Assembly: GCA_965140355.1 (NCBI GenBank)
Contig: OZ223192.1
Coordinates: 186,001-250,000, forward strand
DNA length: 64,000 nt
Origin: Acetobacterium sp965140355
GTDB taxonomy: Bacteria > Bacillota > Clostridia > Eubacteriales > Eubacteriaceae
Reading direction: 5' to 3'
Below are positions 17,806 to 26,008 of this stretch, one piece after another. The notes beneath the pieces were generated by a model. It was not told the DNA's origin, did no database searches, and saw only the letters and a list, made by a program, of their open reading frames with translations. Each line of letters opens with the position of its first letter. Positions within the stretch are counted from its first letter, which is position 1. The position numbers and the translations under genes are program-made.

Positions 17806-18207
17806 TTATTTTCCTTCATTTATTTTTTTAAGTGCCTTTTGACCTTTGATGAAGTTCAAAAGATTTCTTTTATCTTCATCAGTCCATTCGCCATAATCCT
17901 GAAATTCGGTGCGGAGAGGTTCATCTGCCATGAGTGCTTCCAATTCTTCAGTATAGTTATATTCATCGTATAAATCCTGGTTTATGTCACGGATTGGGGT
18001 TGGGTCGTCGGTACGACCAAGAAGGTAGTCGGTGGATACATCGAAATAGTCGGCCAACCATAGCGTTTTTTCTTGATCTGGTTGTTTCCCAGTAGACTCA
18101 TATCCAGCAATAGTCGCACGGCTTAAACCCATTAGGGCTGCTAGGTCTTGTTGAGTTAGTTGTTTTGAGTTTCTGAGTTGTTTTAATCTGTTTCCAAAAT
18201 TTAACAT
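17806..18207 (-). CDS. CI-like prophage repressor
   Basis: A 133-residue XRE repressor: the N-terminal HTH (LKQLRNSKQLTQQDLAALMG to about residue 60) with the typical STDYLLGRTD ending, then an acidic helical C-terminal domain (about 75-133) without a LexA-type protease motif. That fits ImmA-mediated rather than RecA-mediated inactivation. The start MLNFGNRL at 18207 has AAGGATGG upstream; a longer frame to 18339 would run through the operators and is rejected. It should bind the three sites at 18243-18319. Confidence 0.92.
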   Translation of the reverse strand: MLNFGNRLKQLRNSKQLTQQDLAALMGLSRATIAGYESTGKQPDQEKTLWLADYFDVSTDYLLGRTDDPTPIRDINQDLYDEYNYTEELEALMADEPLRTEFQDYGEWTDEDKRNLLNFIKGQKALKKINEGK

Positions 18208-18224
18208 ATCAACCATCCTTCCAA

Positions 18225-18324
18225 GTGTATTATACACAAATATGTTTCTATAAGTAACAAATGTTTCGATAAAAAACAAAATATCAAAATAAGTATTGAC
18301 AATGTTTCGAAAAGAAACTATAAT
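18225..18324. promoter_or_regulatory. Lysis-lysogeny switch: three operators and divergent promoters
   Basis: Three 17-bp sites with TGTTTC at one end and an AACA/AACT half at the other: 18243-18259, 18262-18278 and 18303-18319. The third is the most symmetric, TGTTTC GAAAA GAAACT. The rightward promoter is TTGACA (18296-18301), a 17-base spacer, TATAAT (18319-18324), and the third operator fills its spacer exactly. A leftward -10 (TATAAT on the minus strand, 18229-18234) serves the repressor. The layout is analogous to lambda OR. Confidence 0.9.
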
Positions 18325-18366
18325 AACAGCATAATACAAAAACGAACGAATTTAGGGGGTGAAATA

Positions 18367-18567
18367 TTGAGAGTGAAACTAAGAGAGATTAGAACTGCAA
18401 AAGGGCTTACTCAACAAGAATTGGCTGACATGGTCGGTATTGACAGATCTTTCTATACCAACATTGAGCTTGGGGTAAAAACTCCGTCTTTACAGGTTGC
18501 GATGAAAATTAAAAAAGCACTAGATTATTATGATGACGATATTTTTTTAAATAAAAATGTTGCGTAA
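18367..18567 (+). CDS. Cro-like XRE regulator
   Basis: A 66-residue single-domain HTH protein (LREIRTAKGLTQQELADMVG ... SFYTNIELGVKTPS), divergent from the repressor and first in the rightward early operon. This is the position of Cro. It uses a TTG start at 18367 with GGGGGTG six bases upstream; the GTG at 18373 is less well spaced. It probably binds the same operators as the repressor. Confidence 0.85.
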   Translation: MRVKLREIRTAKGLTQQELADMVGIDRSFYTNIELGVKTPSLQVAMKIKKALDYYDDDIFLNKNVA

Positions 18568-18658
18568 AGAAACATAATCTTTAAATGGTGTTTACTAATG
18601 GAACATGGAAAGTGATGAATTCAAAAAAACTAAAGCATGCTAGAAAGGAGAGCTAATA

Positions 18659-18808
18659 ATGCCATACGAAAACAAAGACCAAAAATGTGAATGCTGGAAA
18701 TGTGAACTGGCTGATAAATGCATTTATAAAGATAAATATCAGCGGCTTTCAGATGAATTGGGTAAATGTGCAAAACTTCCGACAAATAAAGGGAAGTTGC
18801 AATATTAG
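18659..18808 (+). CDS. Small Cys-rich phage protein
   Basis: A 49-residue protein with KCECWKCELADKC near residues 9-21 and one further Cys at 37, a spacing that could bind zinc. A strong GAAAGGAG site precedes the ATG. It lies in the early operon between the Cro-like gene and the excisionase candidate. Function unknown. Confidence 0.6.
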   Translation: MPYENKDQKCECWKCELADKCIYKDKYQRLSDELGKCAKLPTNKGKLQY

Positions 18809-18821
18809 AAAGGAAAATTCA

Positions 18822-18931
18822 ATGAGCCGAGAACAATGGTATAAAATAATTATTTCCGTACAATGGATAAATGCAAAAAGTTACTGATCAAAGAGAACTC
18901 GGGCCATGAAGTAACGTTTAAGGTTGTTTGA
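18822..18931 (+). pseudogene. Possible frameshifted small ORF
   Basis: MSREQWYKIII starts at 18822 after AAAGGA and stops at 18887, while an overlapping frame from 18863 encodes MDKCKKLLIKENSGHEVTFK and ends at 18931. One small indel would join them into a protein of about 36 residues. The evidence is weak. Confidence 0.3.
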
Positions 18932-18959
18932 TAATAAAATCTAGTTAGGAGGTGATTTA

Positions 18960-19238
18960 ATGAACACAGGTAATGCAGAAATAATTACTCGGCTGCGAAA
19001 TATGCGGACCGAAATTAATCAAATTGAAGGAATGCTTATGAATGGAGTAAAAGAGTCCGAGAATGATAATGAAAAACTCTTTCATGCACCCAAAGAAGCT
19101 GCTGACAAGCTGGGTATTCCATATAACTGTTTACGGCAATTGTATTTATATGAAGATGGGTTCCCAGTTAAGAAAATTGGAAGTCGGTATTATATCAGCG
19201 TTCCAGCAGCAAAGAAGTGGATTGAGGAAAATACTTAG
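18960..19238 (+). CDS. Excisionase-like winged HTH protein
   Basis: A 92-residue protein with an N-terminal helix and a C-terminal MerR/excisionase-like HTH: FHAPKEAADKLGIPYNCLRQ, then GFPVKKIGSRYYISVPAAKKW. The pattern is that of HTH_17 DNA-binding domains that bend DNA in excision. An AGGAGGTGA site precedes the ATG. Its early-operon position fits an excisionase or a regulator. Confidence 0.7.
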   Translation: MNTGNAEIITRLRNMRTEINQIEGMLMNGVKESENDNEKLFHAPKEAADKLGIPYNCLRQLYLYEDGFPVKKIGSRYYISVPAAKKWIEENT

Positions 19239-19346
19239 AATTTTGCGGGGAACAATCTAGTCAAAAGTGAGAGGGGGAATGCGAATTGAAAGAATAACTT
19301 TTAAATCGTTTCTTTAAAAATTATATCAGAAGGGAAAAAAATGTAA

Positions 19347-19835
19347 ATGAACGAAAACGGCAGTAATATCTATTTTATGTGTAGAAAGCATGCAGGGCTA
19401 ACACGAGCTGAAGCAGCTTTTAGATTGGGAATTTCAGAAAGAACGATGGCGAATTATGAATCGTATTATGGTGGAAGTAGTGGTCATTGCCCACCGGATG
19501 AAACAATTTTGAAAATGGCGGAGGTTTACAACACGCCTCATTTGCCTTTTCAACATATTATCAAAAATACTTTGATTGGACAGACTTTATTTCCAGAAAT
19601 TAAGATATCAGATTTGCCAAGTGCATTTTTGAGTTTTCAGTCTGAAATTGCTGATATCACACCTTTAGAACATGCTATGAGAAAGGCAATATTGGATGAT
19701 CGAATTGATGAAGATGAAATTGTAACAATAACGCAGTTTAACCAAGAAGTAATGGAAAGTGCAATGTCAGGATTGAGTTTGGTATTTTCCACATTGGCAA
19801 AACAAAAGACACCTGTTGGCGCAGGTGCCCTTTAA
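19347..19835 (+). CDS. XRE-family regulator with C-terminal domain
   Basis: A 162-residue protein whose first 60 residues form an HTH (RKHAGLTRAEAAFRLGISER). The remaining part is helical, with an acidic DDRIDEDEIVTITQF segment that resembles a regulatory or oligomerisation domain. It may control early phage genes. A hairpin at 19889 separates it from the next gene. Confidence 0.7.
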   Translation: MNENGSNIYFMCRKHAGLTRAEAAFRLGISERTMANYESYYGGSSGHCPPDETILKMAEVYNTPHLPFQHIIKNTLIGQTLFPEIKISDLPSAFLSFQSEIADITPLEHAMRKAILDDRIDEDEIVTITQFNQEVMESAMSGLSLVFSTLAKQKTPVGAGAL

Positions 19836-19888
19836 ATGGATTGTGCAAATTTCTTTAACACAATATATCATATTAGGATGTGAAATGC

Positions 19889-19921
19889 AAGGAGCGGCTT
19901 TACCTCCGGGCCGCTTCCTTT
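19889..19921 (+). terminator. Hairpin, possible terminator
   Basis: AAGGAGCGGC pairs with GCCGCTTCCTT with one bulge, followed by a short T stretch. It may weakly end or attenuate early transcription. Confidence 0.5.
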
Positions 19922-19954
19922 CAAAACTGGAGGAATAATTAACTGGAGAAAAAC

Positions 19955-20179
19955 ATGGATATGCAAAATCACTTATTTTATTTAGCAGGGAAGCGAAATG
20001 CATTTAAGGCAATGCAGGACAATTCGAAATTTTGGCAATTACGAAAAAACGGATATATTGACGGTGTTTTGGACGGTTTGAATGAAGAGATCGACTCACT
20101 TGAAAGGCTAACGGGTCTTCGAGCTCCTATTAAAGATGATAAAGTTGTGCCAATTCAGCACAGGCAGGTTGCGAGGTAA
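19955..20179 (+). CDS. Small phage protein of unknown function
   Basis: A 74-residue protein, helical and polar, with a repeated acidic core (YIDGVLDGLNEEIDSLERL). GGAG precedes the ATG. The next gene starts two bases after its stop, so they are coupled. No domain recognised. Confidence 0.6.
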   Translation: MDMQNHLFYLAGKRNAFKAMQDNSKFWQLRKNGYIDGVLDGLNEEIDSLERLTGLRAPIKDDKVVPIQHRQVAR

Positions 20180-20181
20180 AA

Positions 20182-20385
20182 ATGATGATCAATGAGATCC
20201 TCAAGAAAGAACGCGAAGCAAGAAATTTAACCCAAGGTCAATTGGCAGAATTATCTGGCATCTCGGAGCGATCAATATCGCATTGGGAGTCTGGTAATAG
20301 AAAACCGCATTTTGATAATATCGAGTCGGTATTGGAGGTATTGGGGCTGAAAATAGAAATTGTAAGGAAAACCAGGGAGGCATGA
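20182..20385 (+). CDS. XRE-family HTH protein
   Basis: A 67-residue single HTH domain (REARNLTQGQLAELSGISER ... SHWESGNRKPHFDNIESVLE). It lies in a tight run of early genes, the fourth HTH protein of the region. It could regulate the recombination and replication genes downstream. GAGG precedes the ATG at 20182; an ATG three bases later is also in frame. Confidence 0.8.
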   Translation: MMINEILKKEREARNLTQGQLAELSGISERSISHWESGNRKPHFDNIESVLEVLGLKIEIVRKTREA

Positions 20386-20388
20386 ATA

Positions 20389-20625
20389 ATGAGCAATAAT
20401 TATTATTTTGATCTAGCAGATCCAAAAGAATCAAAGTATCCGATCTGCCCATTGTGTGATGCTGAATGTGAGACCATTTATCATTCATGCGACGGCGACA
20501 TTTTAGGATGCGAACATTGTGTTAGTTCGGTGGATGCTTGGGAGTGGCAGGCTGAAGAAGATAAAAATGCAGGACCCGATCCAGATCGTTTATATGATGA
20601 ATACCGGGATCGGCAAACAGCATAA
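20389..20625 (+). CDS. Small zinc-ribbon-like phage protein
   Basis: A 78-residue protein with CPLCDAEC and GCEHC pairs (about residues 20-42), a likely four-Cys zinc ribbon, followed by a charged C-terminus. It starts three bases after the upstream stop. It is common early phage cargo; no function is known. Confidence 0.65.
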   Translation: MSNNYYFDLADPKESKYPICPLCDAECETIYHSCDGDILGCEHCVSSVDAWEWQAEEDKNAGPDPDRLYDEYRDRQTA

Positions 20626-20639
20626 TTGAGGAGGTAAAA

Positions 20640-20849
20640 ATGTTAGAGCTAAAAGTTAATAAAGGTGATATCGAAATCAAGGCGGTTGGCGACGCTATGC
20701 AATTAATGACAGAGTTGTTAATTGCAGCGGATGCATTCTATGAAAAGGTTGCTCAGAAGAGTATGCCAAGAGAAGAATTTGCAGCAGTATTGGGCCTTGC
20801 ACTTTTTCATAACCCGGGTCAAGAGGTGAAGGAAAATGCTGGATCATGA
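20640..20849 (+). CDS. Small phage protein before exonuclease
   Basis: A 69-residue protein, beta N-terminus then a helical MQLMTELLIAADAFYEKVAQ. GAGG precedes it. It overlaps the start of the YqaJ gene by 14 bases, so it is probably translated together with the recombination cassette. No domain recognised. Confidence 0.6.
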   Translation: MLELKVNKGDIEIKAVGDAMQLMTELLIAADAFYEKVAQKSMPREEFAAVLGLALFHNPGQEVKENAGS

Positions 20850-21741
20850 TCAATGGTTAGAGGCCAGAAGAAAAGGTATCGGTGGCAGTGATGCCGCTGC
20901 TATCATTGGCTTAAACCCATGGGCGACACCTTACACGGTGTGGGCTGATAAAACAGGCCGACTTCCTCCAAAGGAAGACAATGAGATTATGCGTCAGGGC
21001 CGGGATCTGGAGCAATATGTGGCGGATCGTTGGATGGAAGAAACCGGGAAGAAGTGCCGACGGAAAACAAAGATGCTAAGTAATCCCGATTATCCCTTTG
21101 CGCTGGCCAATGTGGACCGCTGGGTGGTTGGTGAAAATGCCGGACTTGAATGTAAAACTACCAGTATTATGAACCTTAAGAAGTTCAAGGGTGGCGAATT
21201 CCCCGAAACTTATTATTGCCAGTGTGTACATTATATGGCGGTGACTGGGGCTGATCGTTGGTATCTGGGTGTATTGGTATTAAGCCAGGGATTTCACACC
21301 TTTGTGATCGAACGGGATGAGGATGAAATTAAAGCTTTGATGGATGCGGAACGGGATTTTTGGAAATACGTTGAGACTGACTCACCGCCACCAGTTGATG
21401 GCCTGGATCCGACCAATTACGTTTTAAATACCATTTATAATGATCCGGATGAACAGACTATTGACATATTTAGCGAGCAGAATACGGTTGAGACCTATTT
21501 AAAATTAAAACGGCAAATCAGGGAATTAGAAAAGGAAAAAAGATACCTTGAACAGAAGCTTAAAGTGAATTTAAAAGACTTTGAAGTGGGTAGTTGCGGG
21601 GATTATACCGTTAAGTGGAAAAAGCAACAAAGAGCGATTGTGTCTTTGAAAGCGCTAAAGAAGGCCTACCCAAAGATAAACCTGAATAAAGTCGCAAATA
21701 TAAAAACGTATCGGCGTTTTTCAATTACAGAAAGGAATTAA
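20836..21741 (+). CDS. YqaJ-family phage exonuclease
   Basis: A 301-residue lambda-exonuclease-like nuclease. Motifs: GIGGSDAAAIIGLNPW near residue 14, GRDLEQYVADRW, DRWVV and the catalytic GLECKTTS (E-x-K) near residue 106-113. It should digest one strand of duplex DNA 5' to 3', giving ssDNA for the annealase RecT encoded two genes later. C-terminal residues 215-260 form a coiled coil. It is directly followed (one base) by a HerA-like ATPase, which is an unusual neighbour. Confidence 0.9.
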   Translation: MLDHDQWLEARRKGIGGSDAAAIIGLNPWATPYTVWADKTGRLPPKEDNEIMRQGRDLEQYVADRWMEETGKKCRRKTKMLSNPDYPFALANVDRWVVGENAGLECKTTSIMNLKKFKGGEFPETYYCQCVHYMAVTGADRWYLGVLVLSQGFHTFVIERDEDEIKALMDAERDFWKYVETDSPPPVDGLDPTNYVLNTIYNDPDEQTIDIFSEQNTVETYLKLKRQIRELEKEKRYLEQKLKVNLKDFEVGSCGDYTVKWKKQQRAIVSLKALKKAYPKINLNKVANIKTYRRFSITERN

Positions 21742-21742
21742 C

Positions 21743-23326
21743 ATGCAGCTCATAAAAATATATGCAGATAAAGTTCAGATTAAAAGCAACTCGAATCAGC
21801 TTGGAGATATCAGTATTAACAACGTCATGCTTTTAAAAGACAAAGTGAAGGATATTACTCTTGTTTGTAGCGTTACAGCAATCACTAAAAATGAAGATGA
21901 GGAAAACTTCTTTGATTTTGAGGGGGAGATCATCGAACCGGAGATTACCAGCACCATTGAGTGCGCCATCATTGGCAGCATTCTATCCGGTAAATTTACA
22001 AAATCAATTGATGTTTATCCGGGTACCAATGTTGTGATTGAAAAAGTCAATGATGACTACTTTGGCGAAATGATTACCAGTAGCGATGTTGAAGCACGAT
22101 TTAAAGTTGGGAAGTATGCCAATTACCAATGCGATGCCAATATTGACGGAAATAAGCTGTTTCAGAGACACTTCGCCATTGTTGGGAACTCCGGAAGCGG
22201 TAAAAGTTTCACTGTTGCCAGCATCCTTGAAAAACTGCAGGCCTTGGAAAGTTCAAACATCATTTTATTTGATATCCATGGTGAGTATTCCAATTTAAGT
22301 TATACGAAAAAAATAAAAATTGGGGATGCCGGTTTGTCCTTCCCAATGTGGTTTTTACCATTCAAAGACATCTATGGGAATATTTTAAAAATCAAGGATG
22401 AGACATCGCAAGTACAAATTTCAGCGTTGAGGCGGGCTTTTTATCAAGCCAGAGACAGCGATAAGAGCGAGAACATCCCCATTGCTTTTGAAATCAGTGA
22501 GGTAATTGATTATCTGGAACGTGAAAACGGGGAAGTCATGGATACCGGCGAACGGTATAAAACCGGTCAAAAGGCCGGAATGGCAAAGACAACAAAGGGT
22601 GAAAATAACGGAAAGCTGACTAGCATCATCAATACCTTAAAGGATAAAGAGATCGATAGTCGTTATGATTTCATGTTTAACTATCGTGAACAAGGATACC
22701 TTAATACGTTTATTAACGAGGTTTTTAACAACGAAGAAAGCAAAATTAAGGTTGTTGACTTATCGGATGTGCCCCACGATGTCATACCGGTTGTCATTGC
22801 CGTTTTAACGAAGCTGATCTATGCCATTCAACTGAAACAGGAAAAAGAAAACCTGGTACCTTTATCGATTATCTGTGATGAAGCGCATGTTTATATTCCA
22901 TCATCTGAATTTGCTTTGGGAGCCAGTCAGAAACGGTTATTGGAAGTATTTGAAACCATTGCCAAGGAAGGCCGGAAGTTTGGTGTGTCCCTTGGTCTTG
23001 TGAGTCAGCGGCCATCAGAACTTAATCGCACGATCCTGGCTCAATGTGCAAACTTTATTGTGCTTAAGATGACAAATGACACTGACAAGCAGATGATCAA
23101 AAACATACTACCAGAAGGCAGCAAAGGCATGATTGACAGCATTAATCTTTTCAAATCAGGTGATTGCCTGATCGTCGGAGACTGTACTCAGATCACTTTT
23201 AAAATTAACATCGACTTGCCGAATGAGGCACCAAAATCAGAAACAATTAGTACCTGGGACAGTTGGAAACAGCCCAATGTATTGGATATTGACAAGTTGG
23301 TCAATGAATTATTAGACGAATATTAA
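21743..23326 (+). CDS. HerA-like hexameric ATPase (DUF87)
   Basis: 527 residues. An N-terminal beta-barrel (HAS-barrel-like, about 1-120) precedes the ATPase, with Walker A GNSGSGKS at about 148-155, FDIHGEYSN, Walker B LSIICDEAHVYIP and the LVSQRPSEL sensor stretch. These are hallmarks of HerA/FtsK-type translocases. In archaea HerA works with NurA in end resection; in bacteria HerA-like pumps also occur in antiphage systems. Here it is inserted between a YqaJ exonuclease and RecT, one base from the former. A resection helper for the phage nuclease is my inference. Confidence 0.88.
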   Translation: MQLIKIYADKVQIKSNSNQLGDISINNVMLLKDKVKDITLVCSVTAITKNEDEENFFDFEGEIIEPEITSTIECAIIGSILSGKFTKSIDVYPGTNVVIEKVNDDYFGEMITSSDVEARFKVGKYANYQCDANIDGNKLFQRHFAIVGNSGSGKSFTVASILEKLQALESSNIILFDIHGEYSNLSYTKKIKIGDAGLSFPMWFLPFKDIYGNILKIKDETSQVQISALRRAFYQARDSDKSENIPIAFEISEVIDYLERENGEVMDTGERYKTGQKAGMAKTTKGENNGKLTSIINTLKDKEIDSRYDFMFNYREQGYLNTFINEVFNNEESKIKVVDLSDVPHDVIPVVIAVLTKLIYAIQLKQEKENLVPLSIICDEAHVYIPSSEFALGASQKRLLEVFETIAKEGRKFGVSLGLVSQRPSELNRTILAQCANFIVLKMTNDTDKQMIKNILPEGSKGMIDSINLFKSGDCLIVGDCTQITFKINIDLPNEAPKSETISTWDSWKQPNVLDIDKLVNELLDEY

Positions 23327-23338
23327 GGAGGATTTCAA

Positions 23339-24235
23339 ATGGCAGGAAAAATTCAAACGGCGGCTCAACAGTTACCGCAAAACAAAACAGAGGGCGCAAC
23401 GCTAACAGCTTACATTAAAAGTATGAAGGATGAAATTGAAAAAGCCCTCCCGACAGTCATGACTCCGGATCGATTCACTCGGATCGTTCTCTCGGCGGTC
23501 AATAGCACCCCGACACTTAGGGATTGCACTCCGGCAAGCTTTCTAGGGGCGATGATGCAGGCCGCTCAACTGGGGTTGGAGCCTAATACTCCACTTGGAC
23601 AGGCCTATCTGATTCCTTATAAAAACTATAAGAAAGGGGTAACCGAGTGTCAGTTTCAACTGGGCTATAAGGGTTTGATCGATCTGGCCTACCGAAGCAG
23701 CGAGGTAATCCTGGTCCAGGCACATGTGGTCAAAGAAAATGATGAATTTGAATACGAACTGGGTCTGGATCCCAAAATCATCCACAAACCAGCAAAAACA
23801 AACCGCGGGAAATCAATTTATTACTACGCAATGTTTAAAACTAAGAGCGGCGGCTACGGATTTGAATGCATGAGTATTGAGGATGTCCGCGAAAGCGAAC
23901 TGCAAAACCGAAAAGGAAACAAGGGCATGTCAAATATCTGGGAAAAACACTTTGATGCCATGGCCAAAAAGACTGTTTTGAAACAAGCACTAAAATATGC
24001 ACCCATGAAAACAGAATTCATTCGCGGGCTCGCCACTGATGGTACCATTAAAAATAAAATCGCCGCTGATATGACAGATGTCCAACCAGACTATATTGAA
24101 CCAGAATACACGGTAGATGATGATGGTGTTATCCAGGATGATCTTATTAGTAATGAATTGACAGATGAAGAAAAACAAAAAATCATTGAAGCTGAAATAA
24201 AGGAAGCAGAGCAGGAAAGATTTGAAGTTCAATAA
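23339..24235 (+). CDS. recT: RecT-family single-strand annealing protein
   Basis: A 298-residue RecT: TPDRFTRIVLSAVNSTPTLR, LGLEPNTPLGQAYLIPY and QLGYKGLIDLAYRS are the family core, with an acidic C-terminal tail. It anneals ssDNA to complementary targets after resection by the YqaJ exonuclease. An AAGGAGG site precedes the ATG. It lies 12 bases after the HerA-like gene, in one transcription unit. Confidence 0.95.
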   Translation: MAGKIQTAAQQLPQNKTEGATLTAYIKSMKDEIEKALPTVMTPDRFTRIVLSAVNSTPTLRDCTPASFLGAMMQAAQLGLEPNTPLGQAYLIPYKNYKKGVTECQFQLGYKGLIDLAYRSSEVILVQAHVVKENDEFEYELGLDPKIIHKPAKTNRGKSIYYYAMFKTKSGGYGFECMSIEDVRESELQNRKGNKGMSNIWEKHFDAMAKKTVLKQALKYAPMKTEFIRGLATDGTIKNKIAADMTDVQPDYIEPEYTVDDDGVIQDDLISNELTDEEKQKIIEAEIKEAEQERFEVQ

Positions 24236-24241
24236 AAAAAT

Positions 24242-24270
24242 GGATCGCCGGGAGAGATATCCGGCGATCC
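24242..24270 (-). terminator. Perfect 10-bp hairpin; minus-strand terminator or structural element
   Basis: GGATCGCCGG and CCGGCGATCC flank a 9-base loop. Read on the minus strand it is followed by a T-rich run, so it looks like a terminator for antisense transcription into recT. It also lies about 340 bases from the iterons, so a replication role is possible. Confidence 0.55.
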
Positions 24271-24315
24271 GCTTCAAACAAAAGCATAAAGAATTTTAGG
24301 AAGGGACCACTGGCC

Positions 24316-25155
24316 ATGAATTACATACAAGAGATTAATGCTTTCGAACGATGGCTCGAAACCAACTACTTGCCCGGCACTTCACAATTGTTATGGTACA
24401 AATTAGTTGCACTGTTCAATAGATGTGGGTGGGCTGAGTGGGTTACAGTAGATAACCAGAGATTGATGGTGTTTATACAATGTAAGTCGGAAAAAACCTT
24501 CATAAGAGCCAGGGACAATCTCATTGAAAGTGGGTTGTTCGTCTACCAGAAAGGAAAAAAAGGTAGTCCTAATCGATATAAAATGATTAGCTTCGAAAAA
24601 ATAAACACTGTAAATAATACAGTGAATACGACAGTATATCCGACAGTATATCCGACAGTACAAACGACAGTGAAAAAGACAGTATATCCGACAGTAGAAA
24701 CGACAGTCATAAATAAACAAAACATAAACGTAAACAAAACATTAAAGAAATATAAAAGAAAGCTGCCTGAAGAAAAGCCATCGGACACCCATCAGGATAT
24801 TTCCTCTGACGAGAAACCCAAAGAAAAACATGATCGTCTGATTGTCAGCAAGGTAGTGGATTATTTAAATCAGGTGTGTGGGACGGAATTCAAACCGTCG
24901 ATCTCAACGACCAGAAATCTGATTAAGGCACGAGTGAACGAGGGTTTTGTTTTTGACGATTTTAAATCGGTGATTGACCATAAAAACGCTGAGTGGCGAA
25001 ATGATGCCAAAATGCATATTTATCTCAGACCTCAAACGCTTTTTGGGACAAAGTTTGAAGGATATGTCATTCAAAGTAAAAAGCAAATCACCAATCAAAG
25101 TCAAACACAAAACGACGGCTATAACTACGGCGGGAAAGGAGAACGCAGTTTATGA
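24316..25155 (+). CDS. Phage replication initiator (replisome organiser)
   Basis: A 279-residue protein with an N-terminal winged-helix region (about 1-95), a spacer with tetrapeptide-like repeats of the form xxTV (about residues 98-133), a Lys/Glu-rich linker, and the conserved phage C-terminal domain VVDYLNQVCGTEFKP to YLRPQTLFGTKFEGY. The DNA for the spacer is an array of 12-bp iterons, which suggests the origin lies inside the gene, as in lambda O. It overlaps the downstream DnaC-like loader by ATGA. Confidence 0.82.
   Translation: MNYIQEINAFERWLETNYLPGTSQLLWYKLVALFNRCGWAEWVTVDNQRLMVFIQCKSEKTFIRARDNLIESGLFVYQKGKKGSPNRYKMISFEKINTVNNTVNTTVYPTVYPTVQTTVKKTVYPTVETTVINKQNINVNKTLKKYKRKLPEEKPSDTHQDISSDEKPKEKHDRLIVSKVVDYLNQVCGTEFKPSISTTRNLIKARVNEGFVFDDFKSVIDHKNAEWRNDAKMHIYLRPQTLFGTKFEGYVIQSKKQITNQSQTQNDGYNYGGKGERSL
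24606..24707 (+). repeat. Iteron array, candidate prophage replication origin
   Basis: Eight copies of ACAGT at exact 12-base spacing (24619, 24631, 24643, 24655, 24667, 24679, 24691, 24703), most as GACAGTATATCC-like units. A dyad CACTGT-N7-ACAGTG at 24606-24624 opens the array. The array lies within the initiator gene. Confidence 0.7.
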
Positions 25156-26006
25156 ATACTACAGGAGCGCTGCGCACGATAGAGGAATTATGTGAGAAAA
25201 ACAGCATTGTTGATCCACGGGATTTCATGAAAAATGGCTTGGTTCATTGCCATAAGTGCGGCACACCCAAAGAAATGGTACTTGATTTGATCACAGGACA
25301 AAAACAGGTGTTTTGCATTTGTGAATGCGAAAAGAATGAACGTGATCGGGGTAAACATTTGGATTGTTTGAAAGAACAGAAAATGTTTATTGATTTACTT
25401 GTCGCCAGAGGAATCCAGGATGAGGTATTAAGGGGGTGGTGCTTTGAAAAAGCGAATGGCGGTAATCAGTCAAACATGGAAATAGCAAAAATTTATGTTG
25501 ATTATTTTATGGAGGACTTTTACCCGAAAGGGAGCGGGATTCTGATGTGGGGGAATGTTGGTACCGGAAAAACCTTCGCAGCAGCCTGCATTGCGAATGC
25601 TTTAATTAAAAACCATACTCCGGTGCTCATGACTAGCTTTACAAAAATCAATAATGATCTTTTTCATGAGACGGATAAAAATAAATATATTGAATCGTTA
25701 AATCATTTTAAGCTGCTCATTATCGATGATTTAGGTGTTGAACGTAAAACGGATTACGCGTTGGAGAACCTATTCACGGTGATTGATGAACGATACAAGA
25801 GTAATAAACCGTTAATTGTCACTACAAACCTAACTCTGGAACAGATGGAGAATCCTGAAAAAATCGAACATAAGCGGATCTATGATCGGATTCTTGAGAG
25901 ATGTACACCAATGGCCTTTGATGGGGTTAATATGCGAAGTGAGAAGCGGATAATCAATTTTGAGGAAGCAAAGCAGCAGATCAGTTTTATTAAGAACGGA
26001 GGTTAA
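25152..26006 (+). CDS. DnaC/IstB-like helicase loader
   Basis: A 284-residue AAA+ ATPase with an N-terminal Cys-rich segment (CHKCG ... CICEC, about 33-57) and Walker A GNVGTGKT near residue 136, Walker B LLIIDDLG near 195 and a TTNLT sensor. It should load the host replicative helicase at the origin marked by the preceding initiator. The gene pair is the usual phage replication module. GGAG precedes the ATG. Confidence 0.92.
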   Translation: MNTTGALRTIEELCEKNSIVDPRDFMKNGLVHCHKCGTPKEMVLDLITGQKQVFCICECEKNERDRGKHLDCLKEQKMFIDLLVARGIQDEVLRGWCFEKANGGNQSNMEIAKIYVDYFMEDFYPKGSGILMWGNVGTGKTFAAACIANALIKNHTPVLMTSFTKINNDLFHETDKNKYIESLNHFKLLIIDDLGVERKTDYALENLFTVIDERYKSNKPLIVTTNLTLEQMENPEKIEHKRIYDRILERCTPMAFDGVNMRSEKRIINFEEAKQQISFIKNGG

Positions 26007-26008
26007 AA

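Noticed and set aside
18208..18339. Longer N-terminus for the CI-like repressor
   Set aside because: It would be encoded by the operator and promoter region and lacks a ribosome binding site; the MLNFGNRL start has one.
24606..24707. CRISPR-like repeats
   Set aside because: Repeats are 12 bp head to tail without spacers and are coding; they fit iterons.
24403..24788. Minus-strand frames rich in Tyr/Cys repeats
   Set aside because: They are shadows of the iteron array inside the initiator gene.
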